In this document: one piece after another, positions 33,113 through 40,984 of the stretch | Layout of the letters: every line of letters begins with the position of its first letter | Position numbering within the stretch: position 1 is the first letter of the stretch | Source of the DNA: Elusimicrobiota bacterium | GTDB taxonomy: Bacteria > Elusimicrobiota > Elusimicrobia > UBA1565 > UBA9628 | DNA length: 64,000 nt | Assembly: GCA_016209035.1 (NCBI GenBank) | Contig: JACQWX010000066.1 | Span: forward strand, 20,180 to 84,179 | Direction of reading: 5' to 3' | The notes under the pieces: generated by a model | Seen by the model: only the letters and a program-made list of their open reading frames with translations | Database searches by the model: none | What the model was told of the DNA's origin: nothing | Program-made: the position numbers and the translations under genes

Positions 33113-33176
33113 GCGGAGGTGATTCTACCATATGCGGCGGTCCCTCTGGCGGCCGTGGGCATTGAGCGTCTCTCCT

Positions 33177-34436
33177 TCAAGGCACGAACGGGATGACGGC
33201 GAACCCGCGGTCCTTGTAGCGCGCCTGGGTCATCGTCACGACCTTGGTGCGGACGTCCCCCTTCGCGTCGAAAACGACCGTGCCCATGAAGCCCGCATGC
33301 GGACGGCGGCGGATGGCCGAAACGATGCCGGCCCGGTCGCGGCCGGCGCGCTCCATGGCCGCCAGGACGATCCTCGCGGCCTCGTAGGCGAGATGGTCGT
33401 AGGGCTTCAATCCCTCCCCGGACTTCTTCCAGCGCTCGCGGTAGCGCTCGACGAAATCCTTGGCGCTCGGCAGGACTTCGACCGGGACGCCGACCATGGA
33501 AACGTAGGCCCCATCGGAGGCCTCGCCGGCCACGTCGAAGAATCCCGGGGTCTTGGCCCCGTCGCCGGACACGAAGACCGCCTTGAGGCCCGCGGTCCGC
33601 ATCCCCTTGACGAAGACGCCGGCCTCGGTGTAGACCCCGGCGAAGTAGACGGCCTGAGGGTCCGCCGACTTGACCCGGGCGATGAGCTTGCGAGCCTCCT
33701 TGGCGCGAGGGTCCAGGCAGTCCTCGAGGAGGACCTTCCCCCCCAGGCGGGTGAAGACCTTCTTGAACTCGGCGGTGAGGTCGCGGCCGTAGGCGGTCCC
33801 GTCGTGCACGAGCGCGACCGTCCGCTTTCGCAGCCTCTGGACCATGAAGCTCGCGGCATAGGCGCCCTGCACGTCGTCCGTCGGCACCAGCCTGAAGACG
33901 GTCCTCGGCCCCGGCCAGCCCTCCCGGGTCTGCTGCAGGGTGACCTCCGGGTTGGTGGCCGACGGCGTCACCATGGCCATTCCGGCCTGGGCGTAGACGC
34001 GGGCGGCGGCGATGCAGCAGCCCGAGTTGTAATGCCCGACGACCGCGGCGATCCTGGGATCGAGGGCGATGAGGTTGGCGACGTTCACCGCTTCCTGGGG
34101 GTCGGCCCGGTCGTCGAACGGAGCGACCTCGACCCGGAACGGGAGGGCCTTGGCGGCGTTGGCCTCTTCCACGGCCAGTTCCACGGCCCTTGAGAGGCCC
34201 TGCCCTTCAGTCCCCATGTCGCCGGTCAAGGGAGCCGCGACCGCGATGCGCACGGGACGGTCCCGCTTGCCGCAGCCTGCCGCAAGGAAGGCCGCCGACA
34301 GCAGAACGGCCGGCCAGGCCGAGGGCGACAGGCGGAGGCGCGGTCGAGGCCGGAGGCCGAGCGTCGCGGCCGCCCTCCGGAATGGCGTTGGCGGCCGGCG
34401 GCTCCGGGCGGAAGTCGAGAAGACCGGTTTCTTCAT
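33177..34436 (-). CDS. LivJ-type branched-chain amino acid / amide ABC substrate-binding lipoprotein
   Basis: The protein has 419 residues. The signal region is odd: about 40 basic residues precede the hydrophobic core, which ends in the lipobox LAAGC. Most of that extra n-region is encoded by a 58-bp dispersed repeat (34337-34394). The mature protein is a Peripla_BP_6 two-lobe binder: RIAVAAPLTGDMGTEGQGLSRAVELAVEEAN, VGHYNSGCCIAAARVYAQAG, VALVHDGTAYGRDL, and ending with QARYKDRGFAVIPFVP. It would deliver an amino acid or amide to a LivHMGF transporter, which is not in the window. It is transcribed divergently from shc and shares a -35 element with it. A truer start nearer the hydrophobic core is possible. 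Confidence 0.85.
   Translation of the reverse strand: MKKPVFSTSARSRRPPTPFRRAAATLGLRPRPRLRLSPSAWPAVLLSAAFLAAGCGKRDRPVRIAVAAPLTGDMGTEGQGLSRAVELAVEEANAAKALPFRVEVAPFDDRADPQEAVNVANLIALDPRIAAVVGHYNSGCCIAAARVYAQAGMAMVTPSATNPEVTLQQTREGWPGPRTVFRLVPTDDVQGAYAASFMVQRLRKRTVALVHDGTAYGRDLTAEFKKVFTRLGGKVLLEDCLDPRAKEARKLIARVKSADPQAVYFAGVYTEAGVFVKGMRTAGLKAVFVSGDGAKTPGFFDVAGEASDGAYVSMVGVPVEVLPSAKDFVERYRERWKKSGEGLKPYDHLAYEAARIVLAAMERAGRDRAGIVSAIRRRPHAGFMGTVVFDAKGDVRTKVVTMTQARYKDRGFAVIPFVP
34337..34394 (-). repeat. 58-bp dispersed repeat, copy A
   Basis: Its reverse complement matches 57401-57458 at 56 of 58 positions. It lies in the 5' coding region of the LivJ-type lipoprotein, in a different reading frame from copy B. 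Confidence 0.7.
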
Positions 34437-34449
34437 TTTAGAAAAGATG

Positions 34450-34478
34450 AATATAACCTATCGGGGAGGATTTTGCAA
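34450..34478 (-). promoter_or_regulatory. Promoter of the LivJ-type gene (TTGCAA-N17-TATATT)
   Basis: TTGCAA (34473-34478), a 17-nt spacer and TATATT (34450-34455) on the minus strand, 13 nt before the ATG at 34436. The -35 hexamer is a palindrome also used by the divergent shc promoter. Confidence 0.6.
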
Positions 34479-34502
34479 CGAGGCCGCGCCAAGAGGTATA
34501 AT
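34473..34502 (+). promoter_or_regulatory. Promoter of the hopanoid operon (TTGCAA-N18-TATAAT)
   Basis: TTGCAA (34473-34478), an 18-nt spacer and perfect TATAAT (34497-34502). A GGGGGAA Shine-Dalgarno and the shc ATG follow 20 nt later. The -35 is shared with the opposite promoter. Confidence 0.65.
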
Positions 34503-34522
34503 GCACCGAGAAAGGGGGAACG

Positions 34523-36577
34523 ATGATCAGGACCGTTTCAGCGTGGTTGACGTCTACCCGATGGATCTACCGCAAGCCCAAGGATTGGGCCGACAACCTC
34601 AGGCCGGACCTCGCTGACCCGCACCCGGACGCGGCCATCCCCGAGGACCTGCAGACGGTCGTCAACCGCGCCCAGAACGCGATGCTCCAGCAGCAGAACC
34701 AGGAGGAAGGCTTCTGGTGCGGGCCGCTCAAGGCCGACACCACCGTCGATTCCGACACGGTCATGCTCCTCAACTTCCTGGGGCGCGGGCATTCCATCAA
34801 GGTCCGCAGGTTCGCCAACCGCATCCTCAAGGCCCAGCTTCCCGACGGCGGCTGGCCCATCTACGCCAACGGCCCCGCCGACATCTCGGCCACGGTCAAG
34901 GCGTATTGGGCTCTCAAGTTCGCCGGCCACTCCCCCAACGAGCCGAGCATGGTCAGGGCCCGGAGGAAGATCCGGGAGTTGGGCGGCATCCACAAGGTCA
35001 ACACCTACACCAAGTTCTACCTCGCCATCTTCGGGCAGTACGATTGGGCGGGCGTTCCCACCATCCCGCCGGAGCTGATGCTCTTCCCGAACTGGTTCTA
35101 CTTCAACGTCTACCAGATGTCCTCGTGGACCCGCTCCATCGTGGTGCCCCTGTCCATCGTGTGGGCCCGCCAGCCGTCCCTTCCCTGCCCGCCGCACGCC
35201 GTCTTGAGCGAGCTCTTCCCCGACTCGCGCCGCCACATCCCATTGTCCGAGGCGGTCGGCCCGCATTCGTTCGTGTCCTGGACCAACTTCTTCCTCTGGT
35301 GGGACCGGGGCCTCAAGTTCCTGGAGGGCCGGGGCCCCCATTGGATCCGGGTCTGGGCCTTGCGCCTGGCCGAGGATTGGATGCTCGAGCGCCTGCAGGG
35401 TTCCGACGGGCTGGGCGCCATCTATCCCGGCATCGTCAACACCATCATGGCGATGAAGTGCCTGGGCTATGGCGAGACCGACCCGAGGCTGACCGAGCAG
35501 CTCCAGGTCCTCGAGCGGCTCGAGCTTCCCGGCGAAGACCTGCAGATGCAGCCTTGCCAGTCGCCCGTATGGGACACGGCGATCTCCGTCATCGCCCTGG
35601 CCGAGTCCGGCCTCGACCGCAACCACCCGGCGCTCGTGCGCGCCGCCGAATGGCTCATCTCCAGGGAGATCAAGACCGGGGGAGACTGGAGGATCGGCAA
35701 CTCGAAGGGCCATCCGGGCGGCTGGGCCTTCGAGTTCAACAACGAGTTCTATCCCGACGTGGACGACACCGCGATGGTGATGCTCGCCTTGAGGCACGTC
35801 TACCTCGACGAGCCTTTGACGGTGCTCAGGGAGAAAGCCTGCCAGCGGGGGCTGCACTGGATGCTCTCCATGCAGGGCGCCAACGGCGGCTGGGCCGCCT
35901 TCGACAAGGACAACACCAAGACCATCTTCAACAAGATACCCTTCGCGGACCACAACGCCATGATCGACCCTCCCTCGGTCGACGTCACGGGCCGCGTGCT
36001 CGAGTTCCTCGGCTACATCGGGTTCGACCGGTCCTACCCGTGCGTCGAGCGGGCGGCCGGGTACCTCAAGGCCGAGCAGGAGTCCGACGGCTCCTGGTAC
36101 GGCCGCTGGGGAGTGAACTATGTCTACGGCACCTGGCAGGTCCTGCGAGGCTTGGCGGCCATCGACGAGGACATGAGCCTCCCCTACGTCCGGAAGGCCG
36201 CGGATTGGCTCAAGAGCGTCCAGCACGAGGACGGCGGCTGGGGAGAGACCTGCGCGACCTATCACGACCCTGGCTTGAAGGGGAAGGGTCCTTCCACGCC
36301 TTCACAGACGGCCTGGGCGGTCCAGGGGCTCATGGCGGCAAGGGTGTACGACGAATCGGTGGAGCGCGGCATCGAGTACCTGATGTCCACGCAGCGCGAA
36401 GACGGCACGTGGGCCGAGACAGAGTTCACGGGCACGGGCTTCCCCAAGGTCTTCTACCTCGAGTACACGATGTACCGGAACAACTTCCCCCTCCAGACCC
36501 TGGGGACCTACCTGCGGATGGTCAAGGAATCCCAGCGGGAGGCGGAACGTCGGACCATGGCGGAGGCCCGCTTCTAG
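34523..36577 (+). CDS. shc: Squalene-hopene cyclase
   Basis: The protein has 684 residues, full family length. The catalytic DxDD is in PDVDDTAMVMLAL (about residue 411). QW repeats recur throughout, for example QNQEEGFWCG, DGGWPIYANGPAD, GANGGWAAFDKDN, DGSWYGRWGVNYVYGTW and DGTWAETEFTGTGFPKVFYLEYTMYRNNFPL. A short region near 240-270 (ILQ-type entrance) includes the GLKFLEGRGPHW segment. The enzyme folds squalene into hopene/diplopterol at the inner membrane, the committing step of hopanoid synthesis. The start has a good ribosome site and its own promoter. It heads the operon with hpnH, the hpnA-hpnG fusion and ispA. Squalene synthase genes (hpnC/D/E) are not in the window. Confidence 0.97.
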   Translation: MIRTVSAWLTSTRWIYRKPKDWADNLRPDLADPHPDAAIPEDLQTVVNRAQNAMLQQQNQEEGFWCGPLKADTTVDSDTVMLLNFLGRGHSIKVRRFANRILKAQLPDGGWPIYANGPADISATVKAYWALKFAGHSPNEPSMVRARRKIRELGGIHKVNTYTKFYLAIFGQYDWAGVPTIPPELMLFPNWFYFNVYQMSSWTRSIVVPLSIVWARQPSLPCPPHAVLSELFPDSRRHIPLSEAVGPHSFVSWTNFFLWWDRGLKFLEGRGPHWIRVWALRLAEDWMLERLQGSDGLGAIYPGIVNTIMAMKCLGYGETDPRLTEQLQVLERLELPGEDLQMQPCQSPVWDTAISVIALAESGLDRNHPALVRAAEWLISREIKTGGDWRIGNSKGHPGGWAFEFNNEFYPDVDDTAMVMLALRHVYLDEPLTVLREKACQRGLHWMLSMQGANGGWAAFDKDNTKTIFNKIPFADHNAMIDPPSVDVTGRVLEFLGYIGFDRSYPCVERAAGYLKAEQESDGSWYGRWGVNYVYGTWQVLRGLAAIDEDMSLPYVRKAADWLKSVQHEDGGWGETCATYHDPGLKGKGPSTPSQTAWAVQGLMAARVYDESVERGIEYLMSTQREDGTWAETEFTGTGFPKVFYLEYTMYRNNFPLQTLGTYLRMVKESQREAERRTMAEARF

Positions 36578-36603
36578 ATGCGACCGGAGCGCTAGACCTC
36601 CTC

Positions 36604-37704
36604 ATGCCCGCTCCAATCGGGTTGCAGGCGGCGGTCCTCAGACACGTCGTCGGGCGCCGGATCGCGGGAACGCGGCGTTTTCCGCTGGTGCTCATGCTCG
36701 AACCCCTCTTCGGCTGCAACCTCGCGTGCCGGGGCTGCGGGAAGATCCAGTACCCGCCGGACGTGATGCGCCGCATGCTCTCTCCCGAGGAGTGCTGGAA
36801 GGCGGCCGCCGAGTGCGGCGCGCCCGTGGTCGCGGTGGCCGGCGGCGAGCCCCTCATCCACCCGGAGATCGGCCGGATCGTGGAGGGACTCATCGATCGC
36901 GGCCGGTATGTCCACCTGTGCACCAACGCCCTCCTCCTGGAGGGTAGCCTCGAGAAGTTCCGGCCGAGCTCCCATCTGGTCTGGAGCGTCCATCTCGACG
37001 GCGGCGAGGAGGTCCACGACCGGATGGTGGGCCGCAAAGGCGCCTACCAGACCGTGACCCGCGCGATCAGGGAGGCCTTGGCCCGCGGGCACCGGGTCAT
37101 GACCAACACCACGGTCTTCGTGGGCGGGGACCCGGAGCTCTTCCGGCGGTTCTTCGACGACTGCATGGCCTTAGGTATCGACGGCATGATCATCTCGCCG
37201 GGCTACGCCTACGACAACGCCCTGGAGGTTGGGATATTCCTGGACAGGAGCGGGACGCAGGCCTGGTTCCGGGAGACCCTGCGGGGCTGGCGTTCCATGG
37301 GGTGGGACTTCAACCACAGCCCCTACTACCTCGACTTCCTTGAGGGGAAACGCGACTACGAGTGCATGCCCTGGGGCAACCCTCTGCGCCACGTGCTGGG
37401 GTGGCAGAGGCCCTGTTATCTCATGTCCGAAGGCGCGCCCGCGCCAACCTATCGGGAGCTCCTGGAGAGCACCCCCTGGGAGCGCTACGGCCGGCGGTCC
37501 GGGCACCCCAGCTGCAGCCAGTGCATGGCCCATGTCGGCTACGAGCCGGCTGCGGTCCTCGAGGGGTTCGCGAGCGTCGGGAGCTTCTTCAAGCTGGTCA
37601 AAGAATTCATGAGCGTCAAAAGGAGTCCCCGAAAAACGGCGAACGCAGAAACGGCCGTTCGGGAAGCCGCCGCTTCCCGAGCGGGCAGGCTTCCCGCGCT
37701 ATGA
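36604..37704 (+). CDS. hpnH: HpnH, adenosylhopane synthase (radical SAM)
   Basis: The protein has 366 residues from ATG 36604, 26 bp after shc. The radical SAM motif is CNLACRGC (about residues 39-46), preceded by LMLEPLFG and followed by GGEPLIHPEI. HpnH links the 5'-deoxyadenosyl radical from SAM to diploptene, giving adenosylhopane. The C-terminal region carries CxxC-type Cys pairs (SCSQCMAH). The last ~28 residues (RSPRKTANAETAVREAAASRAGRLPAL) are not typical; they are encoded by a hairpin-rich stretch (37658-37697), as if the gene had been extended through a palindromic element. Its stop overlaps the next ATG (ATGA). Confidence 0.93.
   Translation: MPAPIGLQAAVLRHVVGRRIAGTRRFPLVLMLEPLFGCNLACRGCGKIQYPPDVMRRMLSPEECWKAAAECGAPVVAVAGGEPLIHPEIGRIVEGLIDRGRYVHLCTNALLLEGSLEKFRPSSHLVWSVHLDGGEEVHDRMVGRKGAYQTVTRAIREALARGHRVMTNTTVFVGGDPELFRRFFDDCMALGIDGMIISPGYAYDNALEVGIFLDRSGTQAWFRETLRGWRSMGWDFNHSPYYLDFLEGKRDYECMPWGNPLRHVLGWQRPCYLMSEGAPAPTYRELLESTPWERYGRRSGHPSCSQCMAHVGYEPAAVLEGFASVGSFFKLVKEFMSVKRSPRKTANAETAVREAAASRAGRLPAL
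37659..37680. repeat. Hairpin in the hpnH 3' extension
   Basis: TCGGGAAGC-CGCC-GCTTCCCGA, a 9-bp perfect stem. A second smaller one (GCGGG...CCCGC) follows immediately before the hpnA start. Confidence 0.5.
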
Positions 37705-39446
37705 AGGACGCCGCTTTCCTCACGGGCGCGACCGGCTTCGTCGGAGGCAACCTGGCGCGGCTCCTCGTGAAGAAGGGCTTAAGGGTCCGGGCGCTGGTGC
37801 GGCCTGACGCCGACGTGCGCAACATCACGGGCCTGGATGTCGAGATTATTCAGGGAGATCTCTTAGACACGAAAGCATTGCGCGCCGGCGTAGCCGGCGC
37901 GCGGCTCGTCTTCCACCTCGCCGCCGATTACCGTCTGTGGGTCAGGAACCCGGACGACATGTACGCGGCCAACGTCCAGGGCACGGTCAACGTCCTCTCA
38001 GCCGCCGGGGAAGCCGGCGCCGAGAGGATCGTCCACTGCTCGAGCGTGGCCGCGGTCCGCCCCCCTAAGGGCCGCAGCCCGGTCGGCGAGGAATCGCATT
38101 ACGCCGGCCCGCACGAGCCGATCGGCCCCTACAAGAAGTCGAAGTTCCTGGCCGAGAAGGCCGCCCTCGAGCTCGCGGCCAAGGGCCTTCCCGTGGTGGT
38201 GGTCAACCCCTCGACGCCGGTCGGGCCCTTCGACGTCAAGCCGACCCCGACGGGCAAGGTCATCGTCGATTTCCTCTGCGGCCGCATGCCTTCCTATGTG
38301 GAGACCGGCCTCAACCTCGTCGACGTCCGCGACGTGGCGGAAGGGCACTGGCTCGCGGCGCTCAAAGGGCGTCCCGGCGAGCGCTACATCCTCGGCGCCG
38401 AGAACATGACCCTCGGCGACATCCTGTCCGTGGTCTCGGAGTTGAGCGGCCTGCCCAAACCCGCTTTCAAGACGCCCTACGCGCTCGCCTATCTCGTCGG
38501 CGTGCTCGACACCGCGCGTTGCCGGGCGTTCGGCGGCGACCCGTTCGCCCCGCTCGATGCGGTCAAGATGGCGAGGCACTACATGTGGTACGACTCCTCC
38601 AAGGCCCGAACGGAGTTGGGCTTCAGCCCCGGCCCCGCGCGCCTGGCGCTCGCCGACGCCGTGGAATGGTTCCGCGCCAACGGATACGCCCCCGAAGGGA
38701 CCTGCCCTGGGCCTCGCCCAGGACCTTCCAGCGCACGCCCGCCGTCGGAGGCCTCGGGGACGCAGCTGTTGTGCGCCGCGACCCGCTGGGAGGCCGGGCC
38801 TCTAGCCGCCCGGCTCGGCCTGACGGCCCAGCCCGACCATCGCCTCTTCGAAGGGGTCGTGGGGGCGCGCCCGATGCTCCTCTTGAAGACGGGCATGGGA
38901 GCCCGGAAGACTTCCGAGGCGATGGCCGGATTCGAGCGCGCGGCTGGAGGAAGGCTTGCGTCCATCTCCCGCGTGCTCAGCGTCGGCCTGGCAGGCGCCC
39001 TGCGGCCCGACATCAAGCCGGGGGACCTGGTCGCGGACTTCACGGCGGAGCCTGGGGTCGGCCTCGCCGCCAGGCAGGCCGCCTCTGGCCGGGGCCTGCG
39101 CCTGCACCTCGGCCGGATCGGCGCCGGTTCCGGCGTCCTGACGCCCGCCCAGAAGGTTTCCGCCGGGGAGGCGACCGACGAATGCGCCGTGGACATGGAG
39201 TCCGGCGCTGTTCGGCGATGGGCGGCCCTGCATGGCCGGCCGTTCCTCAATGTCCGGGTCATCCTGGACGCCATGGACGAGCCGCTCCCCGCGTTCATCG
39301 ACGATCCCGACGATCTCGCGGCGCTCGCCCTCCAGGCCCTGCTCCATCCCTTCAGCGTCCCATACCTGCTGAGGCTGGGCGCGAGGGCCGACCGATGCGT
39401 CGGGAACCTGGCGGCATTCTTGGAGGAGTTCCTCCCTCGGCTATGA
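37701..39446 (+). CDS. hpnA/hpnG: HpnA-HpnG fusion: hopanoid-associated dehydrogenase joined to adenosylhopane phosphorylase
   Basis: The protein has 581 residues from ATG 37701. Residues 1-330 are an extended SDR like HpnA: AFLTGATGFVGGNLARLL, a YKKSK active-site pair (PIGPYKKSKFLAEKAALEL), GLNLVDVRDVAEGHWLA and a C-terminal ELGFSPGPA end. A 25-residue Pro/Ser/Arg linker follows, then residues 350-581: LLCAATRWEAGPLAARLG, SVGLAGALRPDIKPGDLV and ECAVDMESGAVRRWA, a nucleoside-phosphorylase fold as in HpnG, which removes adenine from adenosylhopane to give ribosylhopane. The two are usually separate genes. The linker DNA contains CCTGGGC-CTC-GCCCAGG, so a palindromic insertion may have removed the hpnA stop. 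Coupled to hpnH and ispA by ATGA overlaps. Confidence 0.9.
   Translation: MKDAAFLTGATGFVGGNLARLLVKKGLRVRALVRPDADVRNITGLDVEIIQGDLLDTKALRAGVAGARLVFHLAADYRLWVRNPDDMYAANVQGTVNVLSAAGEAGAERIVHCSSVAAVRPPKGRSPVGEESHYAGPHEPIGPYKKSKFLAEKAALELAAKGLPVVVVNPSTPVGPFDVKPTPTGKVIVDFLCGRMPSYVETGLNLVDVRDVAEGHWLAALKGRPGERYILGAENMTLGDILSVVSELSGLPKPAFKTPYALAYLVGVLDTARCRAFGGDPFAPLDAVKMARHYMWYDSSKARTELGFSPGPARLALADAVEWFRANGYAPEGTCPGPRPGPSSARPPSEASGTQLLCAATRWEAGPLAARLGLTAQPDHRLFEGVVGARPMLLLKTGMGARKTSEAMAGFERAAGGRLASISRVLSVGLAGALRPDIKPGDLVADFTAEPGVGLAARQAASGRGLRLHLGRIGAGSGVLTPAQKVSAGEATDECAVDMESGAVRRWAALHGRPFLNVRVILDAMDEPLPAFIDDPDDLAALALQALLHPFSVPYLLRLGARADRCVGNLAAFLEEFLPRL
37880..37902. repeat. Perfect 10-bp hairpin inside hpnA
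   Basis: GCGCGCCGGC-GTA-GCCGGCGCGC within the codons for LRAGVAGARL, in the variable surface region of the SDR fold. Confidence 0.55.
38706..38722. repeat. Hairpin at the HpnA-HpnG junction
   Basis: CCTGGGC-CTC-GCCCAGG, a perfect 7-bp stem, encoding part of the interdomain linker (PGPRPGP). Confidence 0.5.
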
Positions 39447-40354
39447 CGCGGCTCAAGCGTTTCATCGAGGCCCATTCCCCCATCGTCGACCGGGAGTTGG
39501 ACCGGCTCCTCAGCCCCCGGCCCGGAGAACCGGGCTCCATCCGCCGGGCCATGCGCTACTCGGTCTTCGCCGGAGGCAAGAGGCTCAGACCCGTGCTCGT
39601 CTTCGCCGCGGCACGCGCCTGCGGCAAGCCTTCCTCAAGCGTCGCCGGGGCCGCGGCGGCGTTGGAGATGATCCACGCCTACTCTCTGATCCACGACGAC
39701 CTTCCGGCCATGGACGACGACGACCTCAGGCGCGGCAAGCCTACGAACCACAAGGTCTTCGGCGAGGCCATGGCGATCCTGGCGGGCGACGGGCTCCTCA
39801 CCCTCGCCTTCGAGGCCTTGGCCTTGAACGCCCGCCGAGCCGGCTTGGACGCGAAGTCGGCCTGTGAGTTGGTCCGCGTCGTCTCGGAGGCGGCCGGGAC
39901 CAGGGGGATGGTGGGCGGGCAGGTGGCGGACATCGAGGCGGAGGGCTTGCTGGGGAGGAAGAAGAGCCGGGCCGCTCTGGCGGCTCGGTTGAGATACATC
40001 CACGAGCGCAAGACGGCGGCGCTCATCACGGCAAGCCTCGATGCCGGGGCCATTCTGGCGAAGGCAAGCCTTCGCCAGAGAAACGCCCTGCGCCTCTACG
40101 GCCGCGCCCTGGGATTGGCCTTTCAGGTCGCCGACGACGTCCTGGACGTGGTGGGCGACAAGAGGAAGCTGGGGAAGAAGGGCTCCGACCGCCGGAACAA
40201 GAAGCTCACCTACGCCTCCCTGTGCGGCCTTGCCGCGGCGCGCGGGGAGGCTCGGCGCCTCGTGGCACGCGCCCATGCCCATCTGCGGCCCTTCGGGAGC
40301 GGGGCGCAGGTGCTGCACGAGTTGGCGGATTACGTAGTGGAGAGGGATCGGTAG
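39443..40354 (+). CDS. ispA: Geranyl/farnesyl diphosphate synthase (IspA-type)
   Basis: The protein has 303 residues from the ATG overlapping the fusion-gene stop (ATGA). The first aspartate-rich motif is HDDLPAMDDDDLRRGKPTNH, which has the two-residue insertion typical of bacterial FPP synthases. The second is FQVADDVLDV. FAGGKRLRP binds diphosphate. It supplies FPP for squalene at the end of the hopanoid operon. Between helices a segment AILAKASLRQRNA is encoded by a perfect 12-bp hairpin (40054-40079), where relatives have a plain helix. Product length (C15 or C20) cannot be fixed from sequence, though the insertion favours C15. Confidence 0.93.
   Translation: MTRLKRFIEAHSPIVDRELDRLLSPRPGEPGSIRRAMRYSVFAGGKRLRPVLVFAAARACGKPSSSVAGAAAALEMIHAYSLIHDDLPAMDDDDLRRGKPTNHKVFGEAMAILAGDGLLTLAFEALALNARRAGLDAKSACELVRVVSEAAGTRGMVGGQVADIEAEGLLGRKKSRAALAARLRYIHERKTAALITASLDAGAILAKASLRQRNALRLYGRALGLAFQVADDVLDVVGDKRKLGKKGSDRRNKKLTYASLCGLAAARGEARRLVARAHAHLRPFGSGAQVLHELADYVVERDR
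40054..40079. repeat. Perfect 12-bp hairpin inside ispA
   Basis: TCTGGCGAAGGC-AA-GCCTTCGCCAGA, read through as coding sequence. Confidence 0.6.
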
Positions 40355-40364
40355 GAGGCAGAAG

Positions 40365-40484
40365 ATGACGAACGGCATCAGCCCCCACAGCTGCTTGCCC
40401 CTGGCCTTAGGGAAAGCGGTGCCAGGGGCCGTGCGACAGTATGTTCTCCTCATCGCACGGCCTCCCCGCGGGGGAGGCAAGTGA
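40365..40484 (+). CDS. Possible 39-residue small ORF after ispA
   Basis: The ATG follows TAGGAGG at a good distance, and the ORF reads MTNGISPHSC to ARPPRGGGK, ending 1 bp before the zinc-ribbon ATG. It contains two hairpins (GCCCCTGGC...GCCAGGGGC and GCCTCCCC-GCG-GGGGAGGC, 40460-40478). No family is recognised. The strong ribosome site argues for translation; the palindromes argue for a repeat element. Either is possible. Confidence 0.3.
   Translation: MTNGISPHSCLPLALGKAVPGAVRQYVLLIARPPRGGGK
40460..40478. repeat. Hairpin before the zinc-ribbon ORF
   Basis: GCCTCCCC-GCG-GGGGAGGC, a perfect 8-bp stem, similar in make-up to the hairpins in the two prepilin leaders. Confidence 0.5.
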
Positions 40485-40485
40485 C

Positions 40486-40680
40486 ATGAGAGACGGCAAA
40501 TGGCTGCAGCCTCGGTACGCCGGCCGGGAGGTCTTCGAGCGCGACTATCCCGTCATCGACTTCGCCGGCTTGGACGTCTACTGCCCGGGGTGCCGGGCGC
40601 CGGTGAGGCTTTCCCGCAAGGCGGCCAGCGGCCGCATCGGGGGCTGGTGCAAGAGATGCGACCGAGGGGTGTGTCCATGA
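40486..40680 (+). CDS. Small CxxC zinc-ribbon-like protein
   Basis: The protein has 64 residues from ATG 40486 (MRDGKWLQPRYAG). It has two pairs, VYCPGCRAP and WCKRCDRG, spaced like a zinc ribbon. The track's earlier start would translate a palindrome and is less likely. No established family is recognised. It is followed by an 18-codon ORF and another CxxC protein, each overlapping by ATGA, so the three may be one small unit. Confidence 0.5.
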   Translation: MRDGKWLQPRYAGREVFERDYPVIDFAGLDVYCPGCRAPVRLSRKAASGRIGGWCKRCDRGVCP

Positions 40681-40733
40681 CCGAGCATAGCGAGGGGATG
40701 GTAGATTCCGAGGCCGTGGGAGGGAAACCATGA
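40677..40733 (+). CDS. 18-codon ORF bridging two zinc-ribbon genes
   Basis: MTEHSEGMVDSEAVGGKP overlaps the gene before and the gene after by ATGA. It could be a translated coupling peptide or simply a chance frame. The ribosome site of the next gene (GGGAGGG) lies inside it. Confidence 0.25.
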   Translation: MTEHSEGMVDSEAVGGKP

Positions 40734-40984
40734 CGACCGAGACCGTCACGAAGAAGGAGAAGACCAAGAAGGCCGGGGAGGGACGCGACCCCTCCAAAGT
40801 GGAGCAGCGCCTCCCTCCCTCCCGGGGCCTGTGCCGCCGCTGCGGCGAGAACAAGCCCGTCAACCGCCTGATGCTGTGCTACCCCTGCTGGGTCAAGACC
40901 AGGCTCGAGGAGCGCGGCTGGCGGGAAGGCATGCCCCATCCCGACGACTGCGGCTGCGTCGGCCTGGGCGAGCACGCTATCTGA
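40730..40984 (+). CDS. Small double-CxxC zinc-binding protein
   Basis: The protein has 84 residues. A Lys/Glu-rich N-terminus is followed by GLCRRCGENKPVNRLMLCYPCWVKTRLEERGW, a zinc knuckle of two CxxC pairs, and a tail with DDCGCVGLG. It is preceded by GGGAGGG. Its function is unknown. The end overlaps the convergent orn stop by 8 bp. Confidence 0.55.
   Translation: MTTETVTKKEKTKKAGEGRDPSKVEQRLPPSRGLCRRCGENKPVNRLMLCYPCWVKTRLEERGWREGMPHPDDCGCVGLGEHAI

Noticed and set aside
39635-40480. 281-aa minus-strand ORF opposite ispA
   Set aside because: Mostly antisense to ispA. The short MRRTYCRTAPGTAF stretch at its start looked protein-like but lies in hairpin-rich DNA and has no ribosome site.
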